DNA of 64,000 bases, taken from contig NC_088911.1 in NCBI RefSeq assembly GCF_963576675.1, forward strand, positions 32,758,256-32,822,255, given 5' to 3'. Positions 47,468-59,855 of the stretch are shown one piece after another. The translations under genes and the position numbers were made by a program. The first letter of the stretch is position 1. Each line of letters starts with the position of its first letter. A model generated the notes under the pieces. It worked only from the letters and a program-made list of their open reading frames with translations, ran no database searches and had not been told where the DNA came from. The stretch is from Euphorbia lathyris. Taxonomy: Eukaryota > Streptophyta > Magnoliopsida > Malpighiales > Euphorbiaceae.

Positions 47468-48062
47468 ATAAATCTATATGAAAAATTGAATGTTGAGTGA
47501 TTGCCATGTTGAGTGGAAAGTTGAATGTTTGTGCAAATGCCATGCTGAGTAAATTAACAATAAGAAACTTCTACTCACCAAGTTTGAAATGATCACCCTA
47601 TGAAGAGTTGACATATACATTGTGTGATTATACTAAGTAGATACAAATATTGAGTAATCACCTTATGCTGAGTAGATGTACATGCTGAGTGATCAACGTA
47701 TGTTGAGTTATTTAGAGATAGAAAAATCATGTTAAAAACTAGGCACTCAACATCGCGAATGCTTCGAATTCTAGCAAAACCAAAAAGAAACCCACTCGCT
47801 TAAAATAAATACCTACACGTGTAACTTCTGGCACCTTGGAAAGACGCGTATTAATGACAAATCCCATGCGCCGAAGATGTCATAAATGACAGTATCTTTG
47901 TCGGTTGAACGTCCCTAGGTAAAACGGCTAGTTAATGAATAGGGGCCACCGTAAATCTATATAAAAAGTGGAAGGATCCCCACTCTTCACTCTTTACGCC
48001 TACGATTTTGTGAAGTCGAACTCTTCTCTCTCCCTAAAACCTCAAAACCTTCATCTGTAACA
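47468..48062 (+). promoter_or_regulatory. spacer with promoter-like segment before the env-like ORF
   Basis: TATATAAAA at 47958-47966 lies 105 bases before the ATG of the env-like ORF. A G-box/ABRE-like ACACGTGT is at 47815-47822. A CT-rich leader (CTCTTCTCTCTCCC) precedes acaATGGCTTCC, a good plant start context. GCTGAGT motifs are frequent at 47490-47710. The layout suggests separate transcription; this is inference. Confidence 0.5.
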
Positions 48063-49068
48063 ATGGCTTCCGGCAAGAACGAAAAACATAACCTCACCAC
48101 TCAGCTTGACCAAACCTCTGGCAAACCCACTCAGGCTGACCCCGCGGGTCCTTCGACACGAATAGAAAGAAATATGATCAAAGTCCACAAGAAGGTCAAC
48201 AATTCGGAGGTTCTGAAGTGCAGATGGTTCTCTCCAGGATTCGTCACCTCTGAGAAACCGTTCTGTGACTGGATCGAGAAGAACAAATGGACTGGTCTCT
48301 TCTCTCTCTCAGGAACAACCTACCCTAGGTTAGTACGAGAATTCTATTCGAATCTATATGTTGATGAAGATGATTCTGATTATTTGGAGACCACGGTCAA
48401 AGGTCAGAAAATCACCATAACTCCTGCCTATCTAGCCACTTTACTAGATTTACCAGACGAAGGAATAGAATTTAGGACAACAAAGGAGAAGGTGCCAAAA
48501 GAAAAGCTTGAGAAGATCAAGGGGTTCTATAAACCCAATGATCATAAAGGTGAAATACCCAGCACCTGTATGGGGAAAGAACAGAAAATGGCTCACTACA
48601 TGCTGACCAACTTTATCTTCCCCAAACTCAACTCAGCTTCATCGACCTCTAACTTTGAGCAGTGCTTCATATGGCACATGCTGACCTACACTCCGCTCAA
48701 TCTTCCCGTCTTCTTAGTTGGAGCTCTTCAACAAGGTGGTAAGAAACTCCGCTTGGGCTCTCTAATCACAAAAATTCTCGAGGACAAGCAGATCGAGACG
48801 ATAAATGAAACAAGTAGCTTGGGGAGTGAAATCACTGCAGTTCTGCTGGATGGATTGTTGTACAATAAACCCTTGAAAGGCTATGAAGAAGTTGGAGATG
48901 CTGAGGAAAATGAAGGAGCTGAGCAACTAGAAGTTGAGCTTGAAAATGAGCCTGAAAAAGAAGTGGAGGCTCATGCTGAGTCCCCTAAGACAGCTCAGCC
49001 TGAGAAGAAGAAGAAGAAGAGAAAGGCTCTTGAAACTTGCTCTAAAGACATTCACGATGTCCCAAAGA
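48063..49068 (+). pseudogene. Sirevirus env-like ORF, N-terminal part
   Basis: MASGKNEKHN start. Residues about 50-230 contain LKCRWFSPGFVTSEKPFCDW, YPRLVREFYSNLYV, ITPAYLATLLDLPDEG and MAHYMLTNFIFPKL, resembling the plant 'putative transposon protein' domain seen in extra ORFs of plant retroelements. An E/A-rich acidic stretch and a KKKKKKRK basic cluster follow. I see no signal peptide or membrane segment, so envelope function is not supported by sequence. Coding is cut at about 49068 by a nested copia element and resumes at about 57671. Confidence 0.75.
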
Positions 49069-50228
49069 ATCGTATTATACCGTAACTAATACGGAAGGGT
49101 TAACGACAGAATCAACCTGTCTTCTTAACGGACTCTGGGGGAATGATTACGGACTTGCCAATAACATACTCTGTACATCATTCCGTTATGCAAGGGATTA
49201 AATATAATTCTTGAAGAAATTAATTTAATAGGTTGCATACGGCACATAAGACTTGGAACCAAAAGAGAGATGGATATGATTAATAGATGGAAGCCCAATT
49301 AAGCCCAGTAAGGCCTAAATACTAGGAGGGGGCCGAAATTTATATATGTTAGTAAGGAATTAATTTTATTCCATTAATCCTAATTAGATTAGGATTGTGA
49401 ATTAAATTAATTAAGAGATAATTTAATTAGGAGTTTTAATTAGATTAATATTCTCCTATTATTATCCAATTAGGTTATTTATTATTATCCTAATTATATT
49501 AGATATATAGTGAGATAATAATTAGGAATCCTTTTCCGAATTGGATTCCTATTAAGTAACCTATTCCTATCTAACTAGGGTTTAGATACAAGCTAATATA
49601 TACACCCCTCCCTATAGTGAATTTCGACTAAGCCTCTAACCTCCCCCTATAGTGATTTTCGAAATTACTAATTAGAGAGAGAAAAAGAATTCTCATCCCC
49701 TAGTTCGTGGATAAGAATTCATACGGCATTCCATCGATTGATTAATCTTATTCATCCCTCTTTCTCCTTGATCTTGTGTTGGTTAATTAGAGGCAATCTA
49801 ATTTGTGTTGATTCTAACTTAATCTCACCGTGTTCACGAAAGAAGGAAAAACAATCAAAAGGGAGAAATTCGTTTTTTCTTCGCCTACATCAGGTCAGTT
49901 CACTATTTCGTGGATTCCTGGAGATTGAACCGTCGGATCGTCACGATTTTTGGACAGTAGCTTCTAGACATATTCTTCCACGTTTCCACCGAAGGGATTA
50001 TCGTTCGGAAGTCTAGAAGGTCTGTTTCGGATAGGGGCAGATTGGTGAACAGTTTACATCACCTTTGAAGTTGTGGGCACTTCGTTTGCAACGGTAGATT
50101 GATCATCGAAAGGTATTTCTTCTTATCCCTCTTTATATGAAATAACGATTAACGGATCCTATGGTTAAAAGGAAGTAGGCTAAAAATTTTATATTTCCGC
50201 TGCTATACTTTAGCCTTAATTTCCATCA
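49069..50228 (+). repeat. truncated 5' LTR of nested copia
   Basis: It matches 56467-57669 with about 18 substitutions by eye, and lacks two segments present in the 3' copy (about 28 bp near 49246 and about 17 bp near 49803). It contains the palindrome-like TATA region aatatatacacccc near 49598. Confidence 0.9.
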
Positions 50229-50229
50229 G

Positions 50230-50246
50230 TGGTATCAGAGCCATCG
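50230..50246 (+). other. primer binding site of nested copia
   Basis: TGGTATCAGAGCCATCG, initiator-methionine tRNA type, one base after the LTR. Confidence 0.9.
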
Positions 50247-52068
50247 TTAAATCCGTTAATTCATATATGAAAATATAGAAGTTTTCAATAGGATTGAATA
50301 AATATTTATGGTTAGGATTAATTGACAAATAGTATTGATTGATTAATTCTAAAGATAAATAAAGTTTTAATTAATTGTTAATTAAAACTGATTATGCTTA
50401 TGTTCCTAATTATTTCGGTTGATAATCATTATAACAAAATCTATTAGTTTTATAGTTAGGTTGATAAAATTAGTTTTATTAATTCTAAATGATAAAACGG
50501 AAATCTATTGTAGATTATCCTATTTCTGAAAACCGTTTTAAAATTGTTTTAGAACTGATATATATATAAATATATATATACATATTTATTATAAAAAAAA
50601 ATATATGACAGCAGCCCGAGTCGCGCCCAACGGCGCGACTGGCTGCTGTCACGCGGCTGCGGCCTCGCGTCTGCGGCCGCGTGCGGCGCTGCTGCCGCAA
50701 GGCGGCAGCGCCCCACGTGTCCTAAGGGCTGCTGCCAATCGGCAGCGGCCCACCCTCGGGCCCGGCCCGATACCCATTTGATTTTAAAATAGGTTTAAAA
50801 TCGTTTTATGTAAATATATGTTTCAGAAATTAATAGTTTTCTGTTTTGATTATCGAATGAATAATTCGTTTAAATGTTTGTTTTTACCAATATGTAAATC
50901 AAAGTGTTAAATGAATTAAAATCAAAATAAATGGGACGGGCATAATCAACGTTTTATATGGTTATATTAATCTAAGGATTAATATAAAGATACAAAACGA
51001 TTAGAAGTAAAATTGGATGAAAGTTAATTTGACGAGTTAATGTGATTAACCTAAATATTACATAAGCCGGTTATGTAATCAACCAATTAAATTTATTTAA
51101 TTGAGTCTATGCATGTTTGGAGTTATGGACATATTTGGACCCTCTTTTAGTCTTTTGGTATTTTTGAAATAGGGCCTGCGCGTCCTGCCTTTCTACTATC
51201 TATTGTAATTTCTCCTCTCATCTAATTCCCTTCAATTCAGTTGAAGTTTTCTTATAGTAGTATAGAAATTAATATGTAATTTCAAGGCGCCAAGGAGAAG
51301 ACGGAGGACCTAAAGAGAAATATGTAATAGTTAGTATTTCCTTAGGTTTGGCCTTTTATTCCGTCTCTGGCTCGACGGAATAATTTAGATGATATGTCCA
51401 TAACGCCAATGTATGTGAATGTATGTATGTCTGATGTATGCTAAAGCAAATCAAGACTAAGTTAGATTATGAGACTTAAATAAAATCCCTCATTAAAAAG
51501 TTAAGTAAATAAGTAAGTTATTAAAATCGGTTGCCCCTCCCTAATATTATAATTCAGCCGGCAGTACTGGGTGCCTTTGGGTTGTTGAGTAAACTCAAGC
51601 TCGGGGTCTTATGGTAACACCTGAATTATCGAAAATCATTTTTCATGAATATGGGGTAATACTTAAATTAGATTATGATAATTGGATGATTAAACTCATG
51701 TTGTCATAAACTAATGGGCAAAACGGTTGGGATTAATATGAATAGCATATTAGTTACTAATGTGGTTAGTAACCCAATAACCTAGGAATCACATAAAGAT
51801 GTGATTGATTGTATGAATCTACCTAATGAATGAGACTAGCTTGTTGAGTAAACTCAAGGCGAAATCTCAGGAGTTAGGATCCTAGCTCACTAAAGGATTT
51901 GTGAAATTCTTCGAATTAATATGGAGGGTTATTAATTTGGCAAAATAGTGGGAGCAATCTGAAATAAATTAAAAGGCCTATAATTTTAGATTGTTATACT
52001 TTAAAGCAAATGAATGACATACGTTTACTCTTTCTCACTCTCAAGTTTAATTAAACACTCTTAAAATC
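50247..52068 (+). other. long untranslated leader of nested copia
   Basis: About 1.8 kb between PBS and gag. Mostly A+T rich with one GC-rich island (50610-50770) containing GCGGCTGC/GCTGCCGC-type inverted repeats. A repeated ttgttgagtaaactcaag (about 51582 and 51842) marks a partial duplication. No ORF. Confidence 0.65.
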
Positions 52069-52846
52069 ATGACTAACACCAATCTGCAAAATATACTTAC
52101 CGATAACAAGTTGAATAGTTCAAACTTCACCGACTGGTTTCGTAACCTCAAAATCGTTTTGAAGTTTGATAAAAAATAGGGTATGTATTTGATACATCGA
52201 TACCCCCTATCCCTGAGGATGATGCTCCCAATCGATGCTTATCAGAAGCACAAGGCTGATGACGATCATGCCGGATGCATCATACTTGCATCGATGACAT
52301 CGGAATTACAAAGGCAACTATGCCTGTTCCATCATCATGCACCTAAAGGAATTGTTTGGGAAACAGACCAGGTGCGAACGCTACGAGATATCCAAGATGC
52401 TATATCGTAGTAGGATGCAAGAGGGCACATCTGTCATGACACATTGTGTCAAGATGATTAGCTACATTACCAAACTTTCTAGTATTGGATTTGCGATGGA
52501 TAACGAATTGAGCATAGACTTAATTCTTCAATCCCTCCCAGAGAGTTATTCACAGTTCATTATGAACTATCAGATGAATGACTTGCAAACCTCTTTTGAA
52601 GAGCTTGCAAATATGCTCAAGTCAGTTGAGCCCAATATAAAGAAAGGTAAGAAAGCCGTGCCCAACAAAACTAAGGGAAAGGAAGTGAAGAAGCCCAAAG
52701 GAGAGTGCCACTTCTGTGGTGAAGAAAGGCATTGGAAAAGAAACTGTTTGGTGTACCTAGCTACCCTCAAGAAGGGAAAAAGCCGGTACTCCAACATCTG
52801 GTATGTTCTATATTTCGATAAAGAACAAACATTGCGATTTTTATAG
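52069..52846 (+). pseudogene. nested copia gag
   Basis: It starts MTNTNLQNILTDNKLNSSNF with DWFRNLKIVL. A TAG at 52177 and frameshifts follow. Later pieces: AYQKHKADDDHAGCIILASM, YEISKMLYRSRMQEGTSVM, DLILQSLPESYSQFIMNYQM and the CCHC knuckle CHFCGEERHWKRNC. The order is typical of copia gag (UBN2). It breaks up after the knuckle. Confidence 0.85.
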
Positions 52847-55567
52847 AGATGGGATTTTCTATTTTTCAGGAATATCACAAAATGGGATTTATGTGTTACA
52901 TTTCTGTTTTCGCAATTGATACCAAAAGACATAAGCTAGATAATTCAACTTGCTTGTGGGATTGTCATATAAACAAGAGACGCATACTAAAAGCTACATT
53001 CAGATGGGCTTATAGATCCAATCGATTCTGAATCATTGGAAACATGCGAATCATGTTTAAAAGGTAAAATGACAAAGACACCCTTTAGCAATAAAGGTGA
53101 GCGTGTATCAGACACTCTAGGACTCATTCATTCAGATGTATGTGGTCCTATGTCAGTCCAAGCAAGACAAGGATTCAGATACTTCATTAACTTCATAGAT
53201 GACCATACTCGCTATGGTTATATCTACTTGATGAGGCACAAATCAGAAGCTTTTGACAAGTTCAAATGCTTCAAGAATGAAGTGGAAAATCAATTAGGAA
53301 AGAAAATAAAAACACTTCGATCTGATCGAGGTGGCGAATATCTTTTTGATGATTTTCTGAATTATCTAACTGAATGTGGGATATGCTCACAATGGACACC
53401 TCCCTATACACCACAACACAATGGTGTATCCGAGAGGAGAAACCGTACCCTATTAGATATGGTACGATCCATGATGAGCATGGCCTTACTTCCAAAGACG
53501 TTCTGGGGCTATGCCTTAGAAACTGCCCTCTTCACCCTAAATCGGGTACCGACTAAATCTGCTAGTTCCACGCCATATGAATTGTTCGTTGGTAGGAAAC
53601 CCGTGTTCTCTTTCATGAGAGTATGGGGTTGTTCAGCATATGTCAAACGCGTTGCGTCCGACAAATTAGATTCTAAATCTGATAAATGTTTCTTCATTGG
53701 ATACCCTAAGGAAACTATGGGATATTACTTCTATCATCCAGATGATCAGAAAGTGATCGTATCCAAACACGCAACCTTCTTAGAGAAAGAGTTTCTCGAA
53801 GAAACACAAAAGGGAAGCGTGATTGAACTCGATGAAGTTCAAGAGGAAGAAACACCGACTGAAACAACGGAGGCGGTCGAGGTACCAGAAGAAGTTCCAT
53901 TAGATGAGACTCCAGTGGCACCTATTCGTAGATCACGAAGAGTTCGTGAACTCCCAGTTAGATATGGTTTTCTAGTGGGAGATGATGACGAGGTTCCCGT
54001 GTTAGACGACGAACCCGAAAACTACGAAGAGGCTCTTACTAGTCCAGATTCTAAAGCATGGCTTGAGGCCATGGATTCTGAAATGGATTCTATGTATACT
54101 AACTAAGTTTGGACTTTGGTTGATCCACCCGAAGGGATGAAACCCATTGGGTGCAGATGGATCTTCAAAAAGAAGACTGACATGGATGGAAAGGTTAGCA
54201 CCTACAAGGCTAGGTTGGTAGCGAAAGGATATCGTCAAAAACAAGGTGTTGATTATGACGAAACCTTCTCTCCCGTTGCTATGTCCAAATCAATCAGAAT
54301 CATGCTTGCAATTTCCGCTCATTTTGATTATGAGATTTGGCACATGGATGTGAAAACAGCTTTCCTAAACGGAAACCTGCTTGAGGATGTATACATGATG
54401 CAACCTGAAGGTTTCATATCAAAATATGCAAATAAAGTTTGCAAACTTCAGAGATCCATTTATGGACTCAAGCAAGCATCTAGAAGCTGGAACAAGCGTT
54501 TTGACGAAACCATAAAACAATTTGGTTTCGAACAAAATTGCGAAGAAGCTTGCATTTACAAGAAAGCAAGTGGGAGCTCTATAGCATTTCTCATACTATA
54601 TGTGGACGATATACTGTTAATGGGAAATGACATTGCTCTATTACAGTCAGTGAAAATATGGTTATCCGGTAACTTCTCAATGAAAGACCTCGGTGAAGCA
54701 GCCTATATACTTGGTATAAAGATCTACAGTGATAGATCACGTAGACTGCTTGGTCTTTCACATGCTACATACATTGAAAAGGTGCTAAATCGGTTTAGCA
54801 TGCTTGAATCTAAACGAGGTAACTTACCCATGGTACATGGAGTAAAGTTAAACAATCATCAATGTCCTAAAACTGATGATGACAAAGGACGCATGGCTGT
54901 AGTCCCGTACGCCAGCGCGATCGGTTCGATTATGTATGCTATGCTATGCACTAGACCCGATGTAGCGTTCACGTTATCTGTAACGAGTCGTTACCAAGGG
55001 AATCCGGGAGACGAGCATTGGATTGCCGTCAAGAACATTCTTAAGTACTTGAGAAGAACTAAAGATATGTTTCTAGTGTACGGAGAAGGAGATCTGAAAA
55101 TACAAGGATTTTCAGACGCTAGTCATCTCACAGATGAGAATGATTTTAAATCCCAATCAGGATACCTGTTTATCCTAAATGGGGGCGCGGTCAGTTGGAA
55201 AAGTTCCAAGCAGGGAAGCGTAGCTTTCTCTACGACCGAGTCAGAGTACATCGCTGCTGCGGAAGCAGCAAAGGAAGCAGTTTGGATTAGAAAGTTCATT
55301 ACAGAACTTGGTGTGGTGCCTGACATTGTCAATCCCATTACTCTGTACTGTGATAACAATGGAGCCATTGTGCAAGCAAAGGAACCACGGTCTCATAATG
55401 CATCCAAGCACTACCTAAAGCGATACCACATCATAAGAGAGATTGTGGCTAGAGGAGATGTGAGAATAGAAAGAGTACCTACAGAGGACAACGTTGCAGA
55501 TCCGTTGACAAAGCCTTTAACCCAGAAAGTACACGATCGTCATTTAACTTCTACTGATAAGTTTTAG
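52847..55567 (+). pseudogene. nested copia pol lacking protease (integrase, RT, RNase H)
   Basis: No D-S/T-G protease is found between the gag knuckle and the pre-integrase region, which begins in fragments near 52940 (NSTCLWDCHINKRR). The integrase frame 53036-54106 has ETCESCLKGKMTKTPF, LIHSDVCGPM, LRSDRGGEY and GVSERRNRT, so the DDE residues are present. A TAA at 54104 (N-stop-VWTLVD) precedes 54107-55567 with IWHMDVKTAFLNG, IYGLKQASRSWN, YVDD at about 54600, GFSDASHLTDE, STTESEYIAA and CDNNGAIVQAK. It ends close to the polypurine tract (55585-55597, CCAAGTGGGAGTA). Confidence 0.9.
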
Positions 55568-55597
55568 AAACAATTGGCTTTAGTCCAAGTGGGAGTA

Positions 55598-57669
55598 TGT
55601 TGGGGTTTTGTGTCCTATAGTCAATTGTTGCAGGATACAAACTTATTGTAAATGAATTGTTCTTTATATCATTTGTTTTAATGAGATATATGTTTTATAA
55701 CTATATAAAGGCAATCCATTTTAAGCACTAAATAAAGTCTAATAAAAGGAAATCCGTAAGTTTGTTTAAAGTGATTATAAAGTGTTCATACAAGCATAAA
55801 GTGAGACAAAACTTTATAATAAACTAATAAACTTAAAACCACCCCAAGTCAAGTGATATATTTAGGATTGATATATCACAGTTGAGACTTGTATGTAACA
55901 ATGTCTTCTGTCCGACAGAAAGCTGATCTCACAAGCTTCACATATATAGATATCTGGACAGTTACATAGATCCGGTGAAATGTTGTTCATTAGGATTGGG
56001 GATCCGACTTGAGATAACAGGATGGGTAGATTCATCCTTGTCAACTGTTCATCTCATTGGTATTAATAGGTATAACTAATCCTCAGACTCAAAGGAATGT
56101 TAATTGGTCATCCTGAATTACTAAATGTGAGACTTTGATCCTGTGGTCCCACGATCCTTAACAGAGATGACTCTGGGGTGTGAACTGCAAAGGTTGGGTG
56201 TCACAAGAAGTAATTTCAGGGTAGTTATACATTGGATTGAGCATTTATCACTCCCGATTAATGGGAGATACATCCAAGGATCGCTTGTGGAAGACTTGAC
56301 TCTAAACCCTTGCAAGGTGATAGCTTAAGAGTAGAAATACAGATTTCACTTAACCTATCTTTTTGAGTTGACTCGGCCAAGAACAAGTAAAACGAACATC
56401 TCGCTATATGTGACTTGACATTACCCATAGTCATAAGATTCAGTTCAAGGATGTAGTTGATAAAGGATCGTATTATACCGTAACTAATACGGAAGGGTTA
56501 ACGACAGAATCAACCTGTCTTCTTAACAGACTCTGGGGGAATGATTACGGACTTGCCAATAACATACTCTGTACATCATTCCGTTATACAAGGGATTAAA
56601 TATAATTTTTGAAGAAATTAATTTAATAGGTTGCATACGGCCAGAAGTAGTAAGGATCTAATGGATCACACATAAGACTTGGAACCAAAAGAGAGATGGA
56701 TATGATTAATAGATGGAAGCCCAATTAAGCCCAGTAAGGCCCAAATACTAGGAGGGGGCCGAAATTTATATATGTTAGTAAGGAATTAATTTTATTCCAT
56801 TAATCCTAATTAGATTAGGATTGTGAATTAAATTAATTAAGAGATAATTTAATTAGGAGTTTTAATTAGATTAATATTCTCCTATTATTATCCAATTAGG
56901 TTATTTATTATTATCCTAATTATATTAGATATATAGTGAGATAATAATTAGGAATCCTTTTCCGAATTGGATTCCTATTAAGTAACCTATTCCTATCTAA
57001 CTAGGGTTTAGATACAAGCTAATATATATACCCCTCCCTATAGTGAATTTCGACTAAGCCTCTAACCTCCCCCTATAGTGATTTTCGAAATTACTAATTA
57101 GAGAGAGAAAAAGAATTCTCATCCCCTAGTTCGTGGACAAGAATTCATACGGCATTCCATCGATTGATTAATCTTATTCATCCCTCTTTCTCCTTGATCT
57201 TGTGTTGGTTAATTAGAGGCAATCTAATTTGGTTGCATCTCATAAGGGTTGATTCTAACTTAATCTCACCGTGTTCACGAAAGAAGGAAAAACAATCAAA
57301 AGGGAGAAATTCGTTTTTTCTTCGCCTACATCAGGTCAGTTCACTATTTCGTGGATTCCTGGAGATTGAACCGTCGGATCATCGTGATTTTTGGATAGTA
57401 GCTTCTAGACATATTCTTCCACGTTTCCACCGAAGGGATTGTCATTCGGAGGTCTGGAAGGTCTGTTTCGGATAGGGGAAGATTGGTGAACAGTTTACAT
57501 CACCTTTGAAGTTGTGGGCACTTCGTTTGCAACGGTAGATTGATCATCGAAAGGTATTTCTTCTTATCCCTCTTTATATGAAATAACGATTAACGGATCC
57601 TATGGTTACAAGGAAGTAGGCTAAATTTTTTATATTTCCGCTGCTATACTTTAGCCTTAATTTCCATCA
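55598..57669 (+). repeat. 3' LTR of nested copia, 2072 bp
   Basis: TGTTGGGGTTTTG follows the polypurine tract; it ends TTCCATCA. Complete, unlike the 5' copy. Confidence 0.92.
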
Positions 57670-59408
57670 GAACTGAAAAAGAGAAGGAAGCTGAGAAAGA
57701 AACTGAGCAACAAGCTGAGCAAACAAACGTTGAAGTAGAAAGGGAAGCTGAAACTCATGCTGAGGAAGAAGTTCATACTGAGTAGGCAAAACCTACAAAT
57801 GTTGAGCGACCTCAGGATGAGGCTGAACAGAGAATTGAAGAAGAAGAAAGTGTTGCTGTTGAGGATCATGCTGAGCAACTTGAGAATCCATATGTAGAAG
57901 AGGAGACAGTTGCTACTGAGTCCAGTGAAGGTATTCCAGCTGACCCTTCATCCCCAAAAGCTCCGACACGACGGAGACTCAAAAAGAAGGCACAAAAGCA
58001 AATTGATCTTATGGACGACTTTCCTGTTGATGATATTGAGACTGACCTCTCTAAAATCCAGTTCCAGTATTTCTCGAATGATGCTGAGACTGAGTCACCT
58101 CCATCAGATCCTGTATAAAAACAAGCCTCTGTTACTCAGGATGAGGAACAAGCCAAAACCCCTGAAGATCCAATCCAAGCTGCTCAAGAAGGATCAAATC
58201 CTGCCTCAACTTCACCCATTCAAGTTGAGCAGGTCAACATGACTACCAAAACTCCACCTCCAACTCAGCATGTGGACGACTCAGCTCCTGAAGTCAATCA
58301 AAGTCCAGGTACCAATCAAGGTACTCAATCCGGCAAAGAGCCCACTCCTCCAACACCATCAAGCTCAATACCAGCCTCTGAGTCTAATGCTGCTCAATTC
58401 ACGTACTTGAATGCTACTGAGTCAGGACGCCGTATCATTGCTTCTGCTCAGTCCTTACTTCAAGAATTGAACCCTCCTCAAGCTGATGCTGCTAGATCTT
58501 CTGATACTGAGTCCTCTCAACTGCCTGAAATCACTCAGCTTCTCAATGAACTCAGAGGACTCAAGGATCTAGTAAGTGTTATGACCACCATTCAAACCCA
58601 GCAACCAAGGCAAGACCAAATAACCAAGTTGACTGAACTGGTTCTCACAATGGTGACCCATCTGAACTCGCTAGAAGGGAAAATCCACCAACCATCAGAA
58701 GTTAATCTAGGGTATGCCACTTCTGCTGAACTTCAAGGATATTTTACTAAGTTAACTACAGAACTAACCACATCATGCGCACCTGGCAATGCTGAGTTTG
58801 CCACCTCTACTGAACTTCAAGAATGCTTTACCAAGCTTCATGCTGAGCTGACCAGTACGCGTGACTTAGTATCCTCCTCTTCTCAGTGTACAATTGACCA
58901 GCTGAGTGAAGCAGTAAGCATACTCAACATCAACAAGGCACAGATGGATGTTGATCCAGTTTCCAACAGTGAACTCTTGAGTTTTTCCCAAGCCATTATG
59001 AAAGCAATGCGCATCAACAATGCCCAGCGCATGTTTTATGATTCTGCCTTGCTAAAGCTATACCATTAGTCTTTTGGTCAGATCACCAGCTCGCTCACCT
59101 GGCTGAGCAAATCCCATGAATGCCTACTTAACATGATCAGCAGCTCCCTCCGGGTTCCTCGGCATGTCCAGGATGACAGTGTCCCTGTCATCGATGGCTT
59201 GGGTGAAAGCACTAAAAGGCTTCAGCGCTACTCCCATTACCTCTCCAATGCAGCTCGCAATGAAACCTTCCTTTATAAGCCCGATGATGGCAAAACGGGG
59301 GAGACAAGTCAAGGAGAAACTCAGCTTGCAGGTAATGCTTCAAGAAGTAAAGACAAAGGCAAAGGAATAGCTCAAGCTGACCACCAAGCTCAGAAGAAGA
59401 AAAAGTAG
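57670..59408 (+). pseudogene. Sirevirus env-like ORF, C-terminal part
   Basis: It continues the interrupted ORF with E/A/T/Q-rich low-complexity coding up to about 58230 (two stops, near 57783 and 58117), then a long frame 58239-59066 and a further in-frame segment to 59408 after TAG at 59067. It contains helical, coiled-coil-prone stretches (SAQSLLQELN, QITKLTELVLTMVTHLNSLE, two ATS(A/T)ELQ(G/E)(Y/C)FTKL repeats) and ends KGIAQADHQAQKKKK. No membrane segment was seen. GCTGA pentamers are dense here too. Confidence 0.72.
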
Positions 59409-59855
59409 AACTAGATATAGTCTAGTAAATGTTTAGAGCTTAGCATAGAAACCTTCATATATGTGTTTGCTTTATTTTCTTGTTTAATCTATGCCAAGTA
59501 CTATTTTCTCAATATAGTCGATAAAATTGAACAAACAAATTAAGAAGTAAAACATACTCAGTATACATTAACACTAAAATACTTAGGTAATAAACCGAGT
59601 AACAACATACTTCTAATATTTTTGAAAGCTGACTTAAAACTCAAAATGTTCAGATCTTGAAAAATCCACATTAGACTAAGTCAGTGTACACAAGTGTCTT
59701 AAGGATAATTCAATTAAATCTTGGAAGGTTTAGAATTAAGTTAAGACAATATGTGCAACCCTTACGGGGGAGTCATTTCAAAAATATCAATCATGGGGTA
59801 ACTTATAACTGAGTTCCATAATTATGTATTTTGCCAACATCAAAATGGGGGAGTT
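59409..59855 (+). other. Sirevirus 3' untranslated region and polypurine tract
   Basis: No ORF. AAAATGGGGGAGT at 59841-59853 directly precedes the 3' LTR and is the polypurine tract. Confidence 0.8.

Larger units (their letters stand above)
49069..57669 (+). mobile_element. nested Ty1/copia element with 2.07-kb LTRs, 5' LTR truncated
   Basis: The full 3' LTR is 55598-57669 (TGTTGGGG to TTCCATCA). The 5' LTR (49069-50228) starts only at the base matching 56467, so its first about 869 bp are missing. Internal: PBS at 50230, long leader, gag, integrase, RT-RNase H; the protease is missing. The missing LTR start explains the lack of a target duplication: gaact follows the 3' LTR but is not found before 49069. 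Angela/Tork-like features are possible; lineage not assigned. Confidence 0.88.

Noticed and set aside
50515..50700. An Arg/Thr-rich minus-strand ORF in the copia leader
   Set aside because: It arises from the GC-rich inverted-repeat island in the leader; no protein family.
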